Source: Bacillus cereus ATCC 14579 (lineage in GTDB: Bacteria > Bacillota > Bacilli > Bacillales > Bacillaceae_G). Taken from it: a DNA stretch of 64,000 bases. This document shows, one piece after another, positions 34,892 to 43,871 of the stretch. The position numbers were made by a program, and so were the translations under genes. The DNA lies in the NCBI RefSeq assembly GCF_000007825.1, contig NC_004722.1, positions 297,501-361,500 of the forward strand. The letters run 5' to 3'. How positions within the stretch are numbered: the first letter of the stretch is position 1; each line of letters starts with the position of its first letter. The notes below the pieces were generated by a model. It saw only the letters and a program-made list of their open reading frames with translations. It searched no databases and was not told the DNA's origin.

Positions 34892-35635
34892 ATGGAGAAG
34901 GTAAAAGCAATATTATTTGATAAAGATGGGACATTAATGGATTTTCATTCAATATGGATAAAAGTAGCTGAAGAACTTGTAGCTGAATGTATAAGTTTAT
35001 ATCATTTACCAAGTACAATGCGGCAGACCTTATTAGAAGAGATTGGTGTAGAGGGAGCATTTGTTAATCCAAGGAGTGCAATAGCTGCTGGAACAAGCCT
35101 TGATGTAGCGAAGGGGCTTTGTAATTATATTGAGTCTGCTAGAGAAGAAGAGATGCATCAGTGGGTAAGTGAGAAGTTATTTTCCCTTATGTATGAGCAT
35201 CGTTCGCATATGAAAATGACAGCAGACTTACCGAAAGTGTTACAGGCATTAAAAGATAAAGGATTTATATTAGGGGTTGTCACGGCGGATGATTTCGCAC
35301 CAACAGAATTATTTTTAAAACAATATAAGTTGGAGAACTTTTTTGATTATATTATAGCCTCGGATACATTCCCTGCGCAAAAACCAGATAAAAAGATTAT
35401 AGAAGTGTTTTGTGAGAAATTTAATTTAGAATCATGTGAGGTTGCGGTTGTTGGAGATACGCCAACTGATTTACATTTAGCTAAAAATGGCGATTGCTAT
35501 GCAATTGGGGTGCTATCTGGTACAGGAGACCGTCCAACATTAGAACCACTTGCTGATTTAGTGTTAGATTCTGTTGGAGAGTTTATTTCTCAATCGGGTG
35601 AGTTTTTCTGGGAGAAAGAAGAGTCTAATGTGTAA
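34892..35635 (+). CDS. HAD-family hydrolase (phosphoglycolate phosphatase-like)
   Basis: A 247-residue haloacid-dehalogenase hydrolase. Motif I is FDKDGTLMDF with nucleophile Asp10 and Asp12. Motif II threonine is in GVVTADD (about residue 131), the motif III lysine lies around AQKPDKK, and motif IV is GDTPTDL. A helical cap sits between motifs I and II. Middle residues resemble PGP/Gph-type phosphatases, but the substrate is not determined. It has GGAGGAG upstream, and strong terminators on both sides make it monocistronic. Confidence 0.85.
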   Translation: MEKVKAILFDKDGTLMDFHSIWIKVAEELVAECISLYHLPSTMRQTLLEEIGVEGAFVNPRSAIAAGTSLDVAKGLCNYIESAREEEMHQWVSEKLFSLMYEHRSHMKMTADLPKVLQALKDKGFILGVVTADDFAPTELFLKQYKLENFFDYIIASDTFPAQKPDKKIIEVFCEKFNLESCEVAVVGDTPTDLHLAKNGDCYAIGVLSGTGDRPTLEPLADLVLDSVGEFISQSGEFFWEKEESNV

Positions 35636-35639
35636 GGAA

Positions 35640-35686
35640 AATAAGTCTATAAAGACTCTTAATGAGTCTTTATAGACTTATTTTTT
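35640..35686 (+). terminator. 19-bp stem terminator after the HAD gene
   Basis: AATAAGTCTATAAAGACTC (35640-35658) pairs perfectly with its inverse (35664-35682) across TTAAT, then a T run. It lies about 50 bp upstream of the gabT promoter and insulates it. Confidence 0.95.
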
Positions 35687-35731
35687 ATGCCTGGATACAA
35701 AGAATATAGGATAAATGCTAGAAAAGAAAGT

Positions 35732-35747
35732 TGGCATATATTTTGCA
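35732..35747 (+). promoter_or_regulatory. sigma-54 (SigL) promoter of gabT
   Basis: TGGCATATATTTTGCA fits the -24/-12 consensus TGGCACR-N4-TTGCW, with exactly 10 bases between the GG and GC pairs. The activator gene downstream is of the sigma-54 class, which supports the call. Confidence 0.92.
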
Positions 35748-35789
35748 ATAAAAAGAGAAAACAATGTAAAGAAAAGGATGGGGTACGCA

Positions 35790-37154
35790 ATGAACACAAA
35801 AAAATTTGCTAAAGTAAATGAACAAATTCCAGGACCGAAAGCGGCATCTTTATTAGAACGCCGTCAAAATATAGTACCAAAAGGAGTAAGTAACGGCATC
35901 CCAACGTTTGTACGATCTGCCAATGGTGCTCTTGTAACAGATGTTGATGGCAATCAGTACATTGATTTTGCAGGAGCAATCGGGACAATTAACGTAGGGC
36001 ATTGTCATCCAACGGTTAAAGAAGCGCTCCATAAACAAGTCGATCAATACATTCATACTGGATTTAACGTTATGATGTATGAGCCATATATTGAATTAGC
36101 AGAAAAGCTTGCGGCATTGGCACCAGGAAGTTTCGATAAGCAAGTCCTGTTTTTAAATAGTGGTGCAGAAGCAGTTGAGAACGCGGTGAAAATCGCTCGT
36201 AAATATACGAAGAGACCTGGTATTATCGCATTTTCTAAAGGTTTCCACGGGCGTACATTAATGACAATGACGATGACAAGTAAAGTGAAGCCATATAAAT
36301 TTGGGTTTGGTCCCTTTGCTCCAGAAGTATATAAAGCGCCATTTCCATACGAATACCGTCGCCCAGAGGGATTAACGGAAGAGCAGTATGATGATTTTAT
36401 TATTGAAGAGTTTAAGAACTTCTTCATATCGGAAGTAGCACCAGAAACAATTGCAGCTGTTGTAATGGAACCTGTTCAAGGGGAAGGTGGATTTATCGTC
36501 CCAAGTAAGAAATTTGTTCAAGAAGTACGCCGCATTTGTTCAGAGAACGGCATCTTATTTGTAGCGGATGAAATACAAACAGGCTTTAGTCGTACAGGAA
36601 AATATTTTGCAATTGATCACTATGATGTCGTTCCAGATTTAATTACAGTGTCTAAATCATTAGGTGCTGGTGTACCGATAAGTGGTGTCATTGGACGTAA
36701 AGAAATTATGAATGAGTCTGCACCAGGTGAACTTGGTGGAACGTATGCAGGAAGTCCATTAGGATGTGCGGCTGCATTAGCTGTTCTCGATGTAATAGAA
36801 AATGAGAAATTAAATGATAGAGCGATAGAATTAGGAAAAGTCGTAATGAACCGATTCGAAGAGATGAAAAATAAATATCATTGCATCGGTGATGTGCGTG
36901 GGTTAGGCGCAATGTGTGCATTTGAGGTCGTTCAAGATCGTAAGACGAAAGCACCTGACAAAACGTTAACGGCTAATCTATGTGCAGAAGCAAATAAGCG
37001 TGGGTTACTGTTATTATCAGCAGGGACATATGGAAATGTTATCCGTGTGTTAATGCCTTTAGTTATTACAGATGAGCAACTTGAAGAAGGTTTAACAATA
37101 ATTGAAGAATCATTGCAAGCTTGTTATGAGCAAACAAACATCGCTCGCGTTTAA
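35790..37154 (+). CDS. gabT: 4-aminobutyrate aminotransferase GabT
   Basis: GabT moves the amino group of GABA to 2-oxoglutarate, giving succinic semialdehyde and glutamate. It is a class III PLP aminotransferase of 454 residues. The PLP lysine is Lys289 in TVSKSLGAGVP. GAEAVENAVKIARK, FHGRT and the DEIQTGFSRTG aspartate are the other cofactor contacts. ATG at 35790 lies downstream of the -12/-24 promoter and gives a normal N-terminus; an in-frame start at 35715 would lie upstream of the promoter and can be excluded. It is followed by gabR and gabD. Confidence 0.93.
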   Translation: MNTKKFAKVNEQIPGPKAASLLERRQNIVPKGVSNGIPTFVRSANGALVTDVDGNQYIDFAGAIGTINVGHCHPTVKEALHKQVDQYIHTGFNVMMYEPYIELAEKLAALAPGSFDKQVLFLNSGAEAVENAVKIARKYTKRPGIIAFSKGFHGRTLMTMTMTSKVKPYKFGFGPFAPEVYKAPFPYEYRRPEGLTEEQYDDFIIEEFKNFFISEVAPETIAAVVMEPVQGEGGFIVPSKKFVQEVRRICSENGILFVADEIQTGFSRTGKYFAIDHYDVVPDLITVSKSLGAGVPISGVIGRKEIMNESAPGELGGTYAGSPLGCAAALAVLDVIENEKLNDRAIELGKVVMNRFEEMKNKYHCIGDVRGLGAMCAFEVVQDRKTKAPDKTLTANLCAEANKRGLLLLSAGTYGNVIRVLMPLVITDEQLEEGLTIIEESLQACYEQTNIARV

Positions 37155-37269
37155 AAACTGAAGTATAAATAGCAAACATTCTAGTTGACTCTATATTAAA
37201 TGCAGAAAATTCACTTTATAATAAAGGTAGTGAAGTGGATCGATGGATTTGAAGTTAGGGGTGGCTAGG

Positions 37270-38637
37270 ATGGTTGCAGAAAAGGAACGAGTGTTAATGG
37301 ATTTAAAAGATGTATTTGAATATGCGTTTGACGAAATTTTTGTTACAGATGAGCAAGGGATCGTTGTACGTGTAAATAGTACATGTGAAAGGCACTACCA
37401 ACTAGCTGCAGAAGAGTTAGTTGGTAAGCATGTAAAAGAACTACAAAAGGATGGAATCTTTTATCCATCAGCGACATTAGAAGTGATTGAAAAAAAGAGG
37501 CCAATTGAACTCGTTCAAACTACAAAATCAGGAGAGTATTTACACGTTCGTACAAGGCCTGTTTTTGATGATGAGGGAAATTTAAGAAGAGTGATTAGTT
37601 ATTCTCGCGACCTTACTGAACTCTATCAATTACGTCAAAAGGTAGAGGAAATGGATAATCAGCTAAAAACATATAAAAAAGAATTAAGAGAAACATATGA
37701 GCATGAAGGACTTATTTTTAAAAGTCTAGCTATGCAAAAAATAGTCGATACAATCAAAAAAGTATCTGTAGTGGATAGTACTGTTCTCGTTTTAGGCGAG
37801 ACTGGAGTAGGAAAAAGTCGATTAGTACGCCATTTACATGAAGTGAGTCACCGTAAGCATGAAAGTTTCTATGAAATTAATTGTGCGGCATTACCAACTA
37901 ATTTAATTGAATCGGAGCTTTTTGGATATTCAGGTGGATCTTTTACAGGTGCGAATCGTGAAGGGAAAAAGGGACTATTAGAATCCGCGCATAAAGGAAC
38001 TCTTTTTTTAGATGAAATCGGTGAAATGCCGCTTGAAATTCAAGCGAAGCTTTTGCAAGTATTGCAAGAAAAAACATTTCGTCCTATAGGCGGAAGAGAA
38101 TTAAAAAAAGTAGATGTTCGAATTGTGGCGGCAACAAATAGAGATTTAAGCGAGATGGTGAAAGAAGGAACATTTCGGAAAGATTTATACTATCGTTTGA
38201 ATGTCATTCCAATTGCAATTCCCCCGCTTAGGGAAAGAACAGAAGATATTTTGCCGCTTATTTATCATTACTTGCAGCACTTTAATAAAAAGTACGGACG
38301 TGATGTGAAACTAGCGCCGAGTACGTTACAAATGTTTGTTGGATATCCGTGGGAAGGGAACAATAGAGAAATAGAGAATGTAATTGAGAGAATTGTTATT
38401 ACTGTTGATGATGTTGTAACGGTAGAGGATTTGCCACTCTCTATGCAAGAGGCTGCAGTTGAACAATCGGGGCAAAGCCTTTATAAAATGCTGGAAGAGG
38501 TAGAGAGAAATATAATTCTTAAAGCATATAAAACGTATGGATCAAGTTATAAAGTGGCTGAGTTTTTGCAAATTAGTCAATCTGCTGCTACTAGAAAAAT
38601 TAAGAAGTTCATAGAGGAGGAAGAAAACATTGGATAA
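37270..38637 (+). CDS. gabR: sigma-54 dependent activator of the gab cluster (GabR type)
   Basis: A 455-residue enhancer-binding protein. The N-terminal PAS domain (about residues 10-125) probably senses a small molecule, and a short coiled-coil linker follows. The AAA+ domain has Walker A GETGVGKS (176-183) and the sigma-54 contact loop GSFTGA (223-228, where most relatives have GAFTGA). A Fis-type helix-turn-helix is at the C-terminus. It is distinct from the MocR-type GabR of B. subtilis. The position between gabT and gabD matches the cluster described in B. thuringiensis. ATG at 37270 has the best site (AGGGGTGG); 37243 is an alternative. Confidence 0.9.
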   Translation: MVAEKERVLMDLKDVFEYAFDEIFVTDEQGIVVRVNSTCERHYQLAAEELVGKHVKELQKDGIFYPSATLEVIEKKRPIELVQTTKSGEYLHVRTRPVFDDEGNLRRVISYSRDLTELYQLRQKVEEMDNQLKTYKKELRETYEHEGLIFKSLAMQKIVDTIKKVSVVDSTVLVLGETGVGKSRLVRHLHEVSHRKHESFYEINCAALPTNLIESELFGYSGGSFTGANREGKKGLLESAHKGTLFLDEIGEMPLEIQAKLLQVLQEKTFRPIGGRELKKVDVRIVAATNRDLSEMVKEGTFRKDLYYRLNVIPIAIPPLRERTEDILPLIYHYLQHFNKKYGRDVKLAPSTLQMFVGYPWEGNNREIENVIERIVITVDDVVTVEDLPLSMQEAAVEQSGQSLYKMLEEVERNIILKAYKTYGSSYKVAEFLQISQSAATRKIKKFIEEEENIG

Positions 38638-40081
38638 AAAGGCGACTTTCGTAAGTATAGATAAAAAGGCGATGTATATAAATGGTGAGTGGATTACACT
38701 ACAAGAACAAATTGAAGTAAATAATCCTGCGACGAAGGAAATATTTGCAACTGTACCAAAAGGCGGAGTAACAGAGGCAAAGCAAGCTGTTGATGCTGCA
38801 CATGAAGCTTTTAAAACGTGGTCTAAGTTAACGGCAGCAGATCGTGCAACGAAGTTAAAAAAGTGGTTTACGCTTATTGATGAAAATAAAGAAGAGATCG
38901 CAGCGATTATGACGAAGGAACAAGGGAAGCCGTTTGCAGAAGCGCTTGGTGAAGTAAATTATGCAAACAGTTTTGTTGAATGGTATGCAGAAGAGGGGAA
39001 ACGCGTATATGGTGAAATGATTCCTGCTGCTCATCCGAATAAGCGCATTTTAGTTATGAAGCAACCAGTTGGCGTTATGGCAGCTATTACACCTTGGAAC
39101 TTCCCAGCTGCTATGATTACGAGAAAGGTAGCCCCAGCGCTTGCAGCAGGCTGTACAGCCGTTGTGAAACCGGCAAGTCAAACGCCATTAACTGCATTGA
39201 AATTAGCTGAATTAGCCCATGAAGCAGATATTCCAAAGGGCGTAATCAATATCATAACAGGTAGTGCAAAAGCAATTGCTGATACATGGATGGAAGATGG
39301 TCGCGTTCGAAAAGTGTCCTTTACAGGGTCAACGGAAATCGGGAAAGAGTTAATGGCTAGTGCGGCGCAAACGATGAAAAAAGTTTCGCTTGAGTTAGGG
39401 GGACACGCTCCGTTTATCGTAATGAATGATGCAGATTTAGATAAAGCAGTAGAAGCGGTGATTGGTTCGAAATTCCGTAATGCAGGACAAACGTGTATAT
39501 GTACAAACCGAGTATTCGTTCAAGAAGAAGTATACGAAGTATTTGTAGAGAAGTTCCAAAAGGCAGTAGGGCAGTTGAAAGTAGGAGACGGTTTCGGTGA
39601 CGGAACGACTGTCGGGCCACTTATTGATGAGAATGCAGTTTCAAAAGTACAAGAACATATTGAAGATGCTATTCAAAAAGGTGGAACAGTTTTATATGGT
39701 GGTCAAAAGGTCGCAGAGTTAGAGGGACATTTCATTCAACCGACTGTAATTGGGTTGGCAAATGATACGATGCTTTGTATGAATGAAGAAACATTTGGGC
39801 CAGTGGCACCAGTTGCGAAATTTAAAACAGTTGATGAAGTAATCGAACGTGCAAACAATACACCATACGGTTTAGCTGCGTATATTTTCACGAAAGACAT
39901 TAGCCAAGCATTCCAAATTAGTGAAGCGTTAGAGTACGGTATTATCGGTCTAAACGATGGTCTTCCATCAGTTGCACAAGCACCATTTGGTGGATTTAAA
40001 GAAAGTGGTATCGGTCGTGAAGGAGGCCATTTCGGCATCGAGGAATATTTAGAAATTAAATATATTTCATTGGGACTATAA
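38630..40081 (+). CDS. gabD: succinate-semialdehyde dehydrogenase GabD
   Basis: GabD oxidises the succinic semialdehyde made by GabT to succinate with NAD(P)+, finishing the GABA shunt. The 483-residue aldehyde dehydrogenase has TPWNFPAAMITRK, FTGSTEIGK, the general base in LELGGHAPF and catalytic Cys289 in GQTCICTNR. The start is TTG at 38630, nine bases after AGAGGAGG, and it overlaps the end of gabR by eight bases. Confidence 0.93.
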   Translation: MDKKATFVSIDKKAMYINGEWITLQEQIEVNNPATKEIFATVPKGGVTEAKQAVDAAHEAFKTWSKLTAADRATKLKKWFTLIDENKEEIAAIMTKEQGKPFAEALGEVNYANSFVEWYAEEGKRVYGEMIPAAHPNKRILVMKQPVGVMAAITPWNFPAAMITRKVAPALAAGCTAVVKPASQTPLTALKLAELAHEADIPKGVINIITGSAKAIADTWMEDGRVRKVSFTGSTEIGKELMASAAQTMKKVSLELGGHAPFIVMNDADLDKAVEAVIGSKFRNAGQTCICTNRVFVQEEVYEVFVEKFQKAVGQLKVGDGFGDGTTVGPLIDENAVSKVQEHIEDAIQKGGTVLYGGQKVAELEGHFIQPTVIGLANDTMLCMNEETFGPVAPVAKFKTVDEVIERANNTPYGLAAYIFTKDISQAFQISEALEYGIIGLNDGLPSVAQAPFGGFKESGIGREGGHFGIEEYLEIKYISLGL

Positions 40082-40086
40082 GTAGT

Positions 40087-40131
40087 ATACTAGAATCTCT
40101 ATAAGGTAACAGAGAAGGAGATTCTAGTATG
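40087..40131 (+). promoter_or_regulatory. hairpin enclosing the SMR ribosome binding site and start
   Basis: ATACTAGAATCTC (40087-40099) pairs perfectly with GAGATTCTAGTAT (40118-40130). The right arm contains the GGAG ribosome binding site and the first two bases of the SMR start codon (40129-40131). There is no T tract. It can act as a translation switch and perhaps as a 3' end for gabD. Confidence 0.7.
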
Positions 40132-40452
40132 GTATATTGGCTATTATTACTTGTTACAATTATTTTTGAAGTAGCTGGAACAATTGCGATGAAACTATCA
40201 AATGGTTTAACAAAGCTCGTTCCAAGTGTACTGATTTTCGTGTTTTATGGGATTTGTTTCAGCGTGTTTGCCATCGTTGTGAAAAAGATTCATTTAAGTA
40301 TTGCTTATGCTATTTGGTCTGGCGTTGGAACATTACTTATTACAATCATTAGTGTGTACTTTTTTAAAGAGCATATTAGTTTATTTCAAGCATTTTGTAT
40401 TCTTTTTATTGTTTTGGGTGTCATTGGGCTTAAGGTTTCATCGGCATCATGA
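40129..40452 (+). CDS. small multidrug resistance (SMR) family transporter
   Basis: A 107-residue membrane protein with four helices, the size and pattern of SMR exporters (EmrE, QacC, Gdx). The essential membrane glutamate is Glu14 in TIIFEVAGTIAMKLSNG. AYAIWSGVGTLLITIISVYFFKEHIS is the conserved third-helix segment, and ALI-type residues of the last helix are visible. Substrates may be quaternary ammonium compounds or guanidinium; sequence alone does not decide. It lies alone here, whereas many SMR genes come as heterodimer pairs. Its ribosome binding site is buried in a hairpin. Confidence 0.9.
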   Translation: MVYWLLLLVTIIFEVAGTIAMKLSNGLTKLVPSVLIFVFYGICFSVFAIVVKKIHLSIAYAIWSGVGTLLITIISVYFFKEHISLFQAFCILFIVLGVIGLKVSSAS

Positions 40453-40482
40453 AAGCTATCTTTTGTAGAAGATAGCTTTTTT
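40452..40482 (+). terminator. terminator after the SMR gene
   Basis: AAAGCTATCTT (40452-40462) pairs with AAGATAGCTTT (40469-40479) and continues TTTC. It overlaps the stop codon. Confidence 0.9.
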
Positions 40483-40584
40483 CTATTTGTGCAGTTAACA
40501 ATTAATACGACAAAATATGACAAGAAAGAGTAAAGCGTTTTGTTATGATACATATGAAATATTGTCTTATGTGGAGGAAAGAGT

Positions 40585-41076
40585 ATGTTAAAAAAGGTAA
40601 GTCAAATTGTTTTAATTTTTGGCATAGCTTTTAGTTTAAGTGCTTGCACTGAGACTAAAGATAGTAATGAAAGTAAACAAGAAGATGTTCAAGATAAAGT
40701 GTATAAAATAGGGGAGACAGTAGACGTAGATGGTTTGCAAGTAACTATCGATTCAGTTAAATTAGGATATCCGGATTATGATGAGAATAAAAAGAAAGAG
40801 GAGATTTTGGGGATTATTTTCAAAGTAGAAAATAATAGTAAAAAGGAAATACCTTTTGCATTTTATGAATTTGAGATTACCGATAAGAAAGGTACAAGAT
40901 TTAAAGAATATAATAACCCTGATAGCTTTATTAGTAAAAAGTTAGCACCAGATGAAAAAATTCAAGATATCATGCTATTTGACGTAGCGAAAGAAAATAC
41001 GTATATCGCTACGTATAGACCGGAGTTTACGCATGAAAATAGAACGATAAAATTTGAATTGAGACCAAATAAATAA
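40585..41076 (+). CDS. DUF4352-type lipoprotein
   Basis: A 163-residue lipoprotein with signal peptide, lipobox LSAC and Cys21, then a short polar linker. The rest looks like a DUF4352 immunoglobulin-like domain: YKIGETVDVDGLQVTIDSVKLG, VENNSKKEIPF..., FEITDKKGTRF, KLAPDEKIQDIMLFDV. Such proteins are common surface lipoproteins of Bacillus without known function. It is monocistronic with GGAGG upstream and a shared bidirectional terminator. Confidence 0.8.
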   Translation: MLKKVSQIVLIFGIAFSLSACTETKDSNESKQEDVQDKVYKIGETVDVDGLQVTIDSVKLGYPDYDENKKKEEILGIIFKVENNSKKEIPFAFYEFEITDKKGTRFKEYNNPDSFISKKLAPDEKIQDIMLFDVAKENTYIATYRPEFTHENRTIKFELRPNK

Positions 41077-41111
41077 AGAAACACATTTGATTATCCAATG
41101 TGTTTCTTTAT
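41073..41111. terminator. bidirectional terminator between lipoprotein and aminopeptidase
   Basis: ATAAAGAAACACATT (41073-41087) and AATGTGTTTCTTTAT (41097-41111) form a 15-bp perfect stem between convergent genes. Confidence 0.9.
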
Positions 41112-41121
41112 GGTAATAAAT

Positions 41122-42351
41122 TTAAAACGCCCAGTTACCTTTACGGAAGATAGGCTCATGTCTGCCATCAGCAGTAATACCGTCAATATCAAGCTCAGCT
41201 GATCCAATCATGAAGTCGTTGTGTGTGATACTAGCGTTTGCGCCGTTTTCAGCAAGTTCTTCTTTAGACATTGTTTTTCCGCCAACTAAGTTAAATGCAT
41301 AAGCATTTCCGATTGCAAGGTGGCAAGATGCATTTTCGTCAAATAGTGTATTGTAGAATAAAACATTTGTGTTTGAAATTGGTGAGTCATGAGGTACTAA
41401 AGCTACTTCTCCTAAGAAGTGAGAACCTTCATCTGTTTCTACTAAATGTTTTAAAGCTTCTTCACCAGCTTCAGCTTTATAGTCTACGATACGCCCGTTT
41501 TCAAATGTTAACGTGAAATTATCGATAATATTACCTGCAAATACTAACGGTTTTGTACTAGAAACTTGGCCGTTTACACCTGTTTTAAGTGGCATTGTAA
41601 ATACTTCTTCAGTTGGAATATTAGCCATAAATGGTACGTTCTTTTCATTTAAGCTACCAGCACCAGCCCATACATGTTTTTCTGGAAGTTCGATTGTTAA
41701 ATCTGTTCCAGGACCTGTATAGTGAAGAGCTTTATAATGCTTTTCGTTTAAGTAATCCACTTTTGTATGTAATGTTTCATCATGTTCTTTCCATGCTTCG
41801 ACAGGATTTTCTAAATCAGCACGAGTAGCTTTGAAAATAGCATCCCATAACTTTGCTTCTTGTTCTTCTGGCGCTACGTCAGGGAATACTTTCGCAGCCC
41901 ATTCTTTCGTAGGAACAGAAATGACACACCAACTTACTTTATCTGCTTGTACGTAATCACGGTATACTTTCATTGCTTCTCCAGCTACTTTATGAGCTGT
42001 TGCAATACGCGATGCTTCTACACCTTTTAATAAATCAGGGTTTTCTGCATAGATAGACATAAATGCAGCGCCTTCTTTTGCTAATTCTTCACGAGCATGT
42101 GCTTTCCAAGATGGAAATTCAGCGAAAGCTTCTTCAGGAGCTAGATCGAACTTTAAGCGTGTTAACGTCTCATCATTCCAATCTACATATACGTGTTTTG
42201 CACCAGATTTATATGCTTTTTCTGTAACGAGGCGTACAAATTGTACAGCTTCAAGAGGTGCACTAATTGATAAAGTTTGTCCAGGTTGAATATTAACACC
42301 AACATTAACTGCAAGAGCAGCATATTTCTCTAACGTTTGTTCAAATGACAT
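41122..42351 (-). CDS. M29 family aminopeptidase (AmpS/PepS type)
   Basis: A 409-residue metalloaminopeptidase of family M29 (thermophilic aminopeptidase, AmpS, PepS). The protein starts MSFEQTLEKYAALAVNVGVNIQPGQTLSI, typical of the family. Conserved blocks include VFTMPLKTGVNGQVSSTKPL, the GSHFLGEVALV segment with a metal-binding Glu, and ITHNDFMIGSAELDIDG with the His and Asp ligands. The start at 42351 has AAAGGAGAT; the longer frame to 42447 overlaps the upstream terminator. Broad cytoplasmic peptide trimming is the expected role. Confidence 0.92.
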   Translation of the reverse strand: MSFEQTLEKYAALAVNVGVNIQPGQTLSISAPLEAVQFVRLVTEKAYKSGAKHVYVDWNDETLTRLKFDLAPEEAFAEFPSWKAHAREELAKEGAAFMSIYAENPDLLKGVEASRIATAHKVAGEAMKVYRDYVQADKVSWCVISVPTKEWAAKVFPDVAPEEQEAKLWDAIFKATRADLENPVEAWKEHDETLHTKVDYLNEKHYKALHYTGPGTDLTIELPEKHVWAGAGSLNEKNVPFMANIPTEEVFTMPLKTGVNGQVSSTKPLVFAGNIIDNFTLTFENGRIVDYKAEAGEEALKHLVETDEGSHFLGEVALVPHDSPISNTNVLFYNTLFDENASCHLAIGNAYAFNLVGGKTMSKEELAENGANASITHNDFMIGSAELDIDGITADGRHEPIFRKGNWAF

Positions 42352-42439
42352 ATGTATAATCTCCTTTAATTTGAAAGATTTCTTACTATATATAATACAA
42401 GAAAATTCTAAAAATATATATAAATATAAAGTAAAAAGA

Positions 42440-42461
42440 GAGCTCAAAATGTATTGAGCCC
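42440..42461 (-). terminator. terminator after the polysaccharide deacetylase
   Basis: On the minus strand GGGCTCAA and TTGAGCTC pair over six bases and are followed by TCTTTTTACTTT. Confidence 0.85.
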
Positions 42462-42467
42462 TTATAT

Positions 42468-43550
42468 TTACTTAATTGAAGAAGCAAACTGCTCTACAGT
42501 CGTTGTATGGTGTATACGAACGCGCTTCATCTTTAACAATTCATCAGGTTCACCCTTCGTAATGAATTGCCCAGGCTTTGTCGTCGTCGCAAATTGATAA
42601 TACTTCTTCGTTTCTGTAACAACCTTATCATCTACATGACCGAATGGATAAGCAATCGCGATAACAGGCTTACCTGTTATTTTTTCTAGTTTTTCTTTTG
42701 AACCTTTTAACTCTTCCTCATAGTTTGTAATTTTCGGTAAGTCTGCATGTGTTGCAGTATGAGATTGCACCGAGAAAATGCCGGAATCAACCATTTCTTT
42801 TATTTCAGAAGTAGACAATGCTCCTTCTACATCAACGTTATCAACAATCATATATTCTGTTGCTGCCGGTTTAAAAGTATCATCTTTTAGCTTTTGTAAA
42901 ACGCGAAATGCATTCATATTATTTTTCATACCATCATCAAATGTAACGAAAATCGGCTTATTTACTTTATTTATATCACCCCAGCGTTCAAACGTTAAAA
43001 GCGTATAACCATTGTCTTTTAAATGTTTCATTTGTGCTTCAAAGTTAGCTGGTGATACGAATAAGTCTTTAATACCTTGACCATGATAATCATCGATTGC
43101 GTGATACATAAGAACAGGAACCTTTTGTTCGAAAGTAATAATAGATTTCGTAAGCGGGATTGTTTTCCCATCTTCTTTCATTCCTGTTGCTTCAATTTGG
43201 AACTCACCGCGTTTTCCTTCAAATTCTTTTATGTCAAAAGGAATTGTAAATTGTTTCTCCTTTTCTTTAGAAGAAAAAGATTTAGCACGTTCCTTTCCAT
43301 CAGCTGTGCGCCAAATTTTATATTGTACTTCATTTAAAGAATCTTTTAAGTCTGTAATATGAATACTTGTGTTTGTAGATTCGTGTGTGATGGGAGTATA
43401 AGAAATTTTACCTTGTTCTTGTAGAGCCTCTTTTTGTATAGCTACTTCTTGAACCTTTTTCTCTTTTTTAGGTTCTTGGCTTACATTGCTAGTATTGCAG
43501 CCTGCTAGAATGGCAGACGTACATAAAGCAATTGCTGCGTATTTTCTCAT
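42468..43550 (-). CDS. polysaccharide deacetylase lipoprotein
   Basis: A 360-residue lipoprotein (signal peptide, lipobox LAGC, Cys18) with a C-terminal NodB carbohydrate esterase 4 domain. The domain starts VPVLMYHAIDDY; motif 1 is VTFDDGMKNN (catalytic and metal Asp), motif 2 is SHTATHADL (metal His pair), and a later AIAYPFGHVDD follows. The region between lipid anchor and NodB (about residues 45-150) is a beta-rich linker. Likely substrates are peptidoglycan or a surface polysaccharide. ATG at 43550 uses GAAGGTG; the upstream in-frame GTG at 43559 is part of that site. Confidence 0.9.
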   Translation of the reverse strand: MRKYAAIALCTSAILAGCNTSNVSQEPKKEKKVQEVAIQKEALQEQGKISYTPITHESTNTSIHITDLKDSLNEVQYKIWRTADGKERAKSFSSKEKEKQFTIPFDIKEFEGKRGEFQIEATGMKEDGKTIPLTKSIITFEQKVPVLMYHAIDDYHGQGIKDLFVSPANFEAQMKHLKDNGYTLLTFERWGDINKVNKPIFVTFDDGMKNNMNAFRVLQKLKDDTFKPAATEYMIVDNVDVEGALSTSEIKEMVDSGIFSVQSHTATHADLPKITNYEEELKGSKEKLEKITGKPVIAIAYPFGHVDDKVVTETKKYYQFATTTKPGQFITKGEPDELLKMKRVRIHHTTTVEQFASSIK

Positions 43551-43595
43551 AAAAATCACCTTCTATTGTGTAGTATGTTGCATATTGACATTAAA

Positions 43596-43624
43596 ATCCC
43601 CACCGCTATAAGAGTGGTGGGGAT
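43596..43624 (-). terminator. terminator before the deacetylase (minus strand)
   Basis: ATCCCCACC and GGTGGGGAT pair over an 11-base loop, and on the minus strand TTTTAAT follows. It ends the small membrane gene at 43698. Confidence 0.8.
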
Positions 43625-43697
43625 ATACCCTTGTTCATCATATCATTTGAAGAAAATGAGGGGAATATGATTTTTAGGAGGCTATTAAGGTAATAGA

Positions 43698-43871
43698 TTA
43701 GTGACTTTGAATAGATGTGTTTTTTTGTTTTTTATTAGAATTAATAATAATATAACCGACTACAAAGATAAGAGGAATAATGAAGACATAGATAGGCATT
43801 CCCCATACATAATAGCTTTTCAGCGTTAAGACTAGTAAATGTAAGAAATCGAAAATAGCGTGAGCTTTCAT
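43698..43871 (-). CDS. small hypothetical membrane protein
   Basis: A 57-residue protein, MKAHAIFDFLHLLVLTLKSYYVWGMPIY..., with two hydrophobic segments (about residues 5-18 and 22-43) and a polar, lysine-rich tail. ATG at 43871 sits after GGAGG at good spacing, and a terminator follows, so it appears to be a genuine single gene. I recognise no family. Confidence 0.65.
   Translation of the reverse strand: MKAHAIFDFLHLLVLTLKSYYVWGMPIYVFIIPLIFVVGYIIINSNKKQKNTSIQSH

Noticed and set aside
35715..35789. Longer gabT version starting at 35715
   Set aside because: It would start upstream of the sigma-54 promoter and has no ribosome binding site.
40081..40131. Guanidine riboswitch before the SMR gene
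   Set aside because: Sought because SMR exporters often have one, but the ACGR loops of guanidine-II and the long guanidine-I core are absent; only one hairpin is seen.
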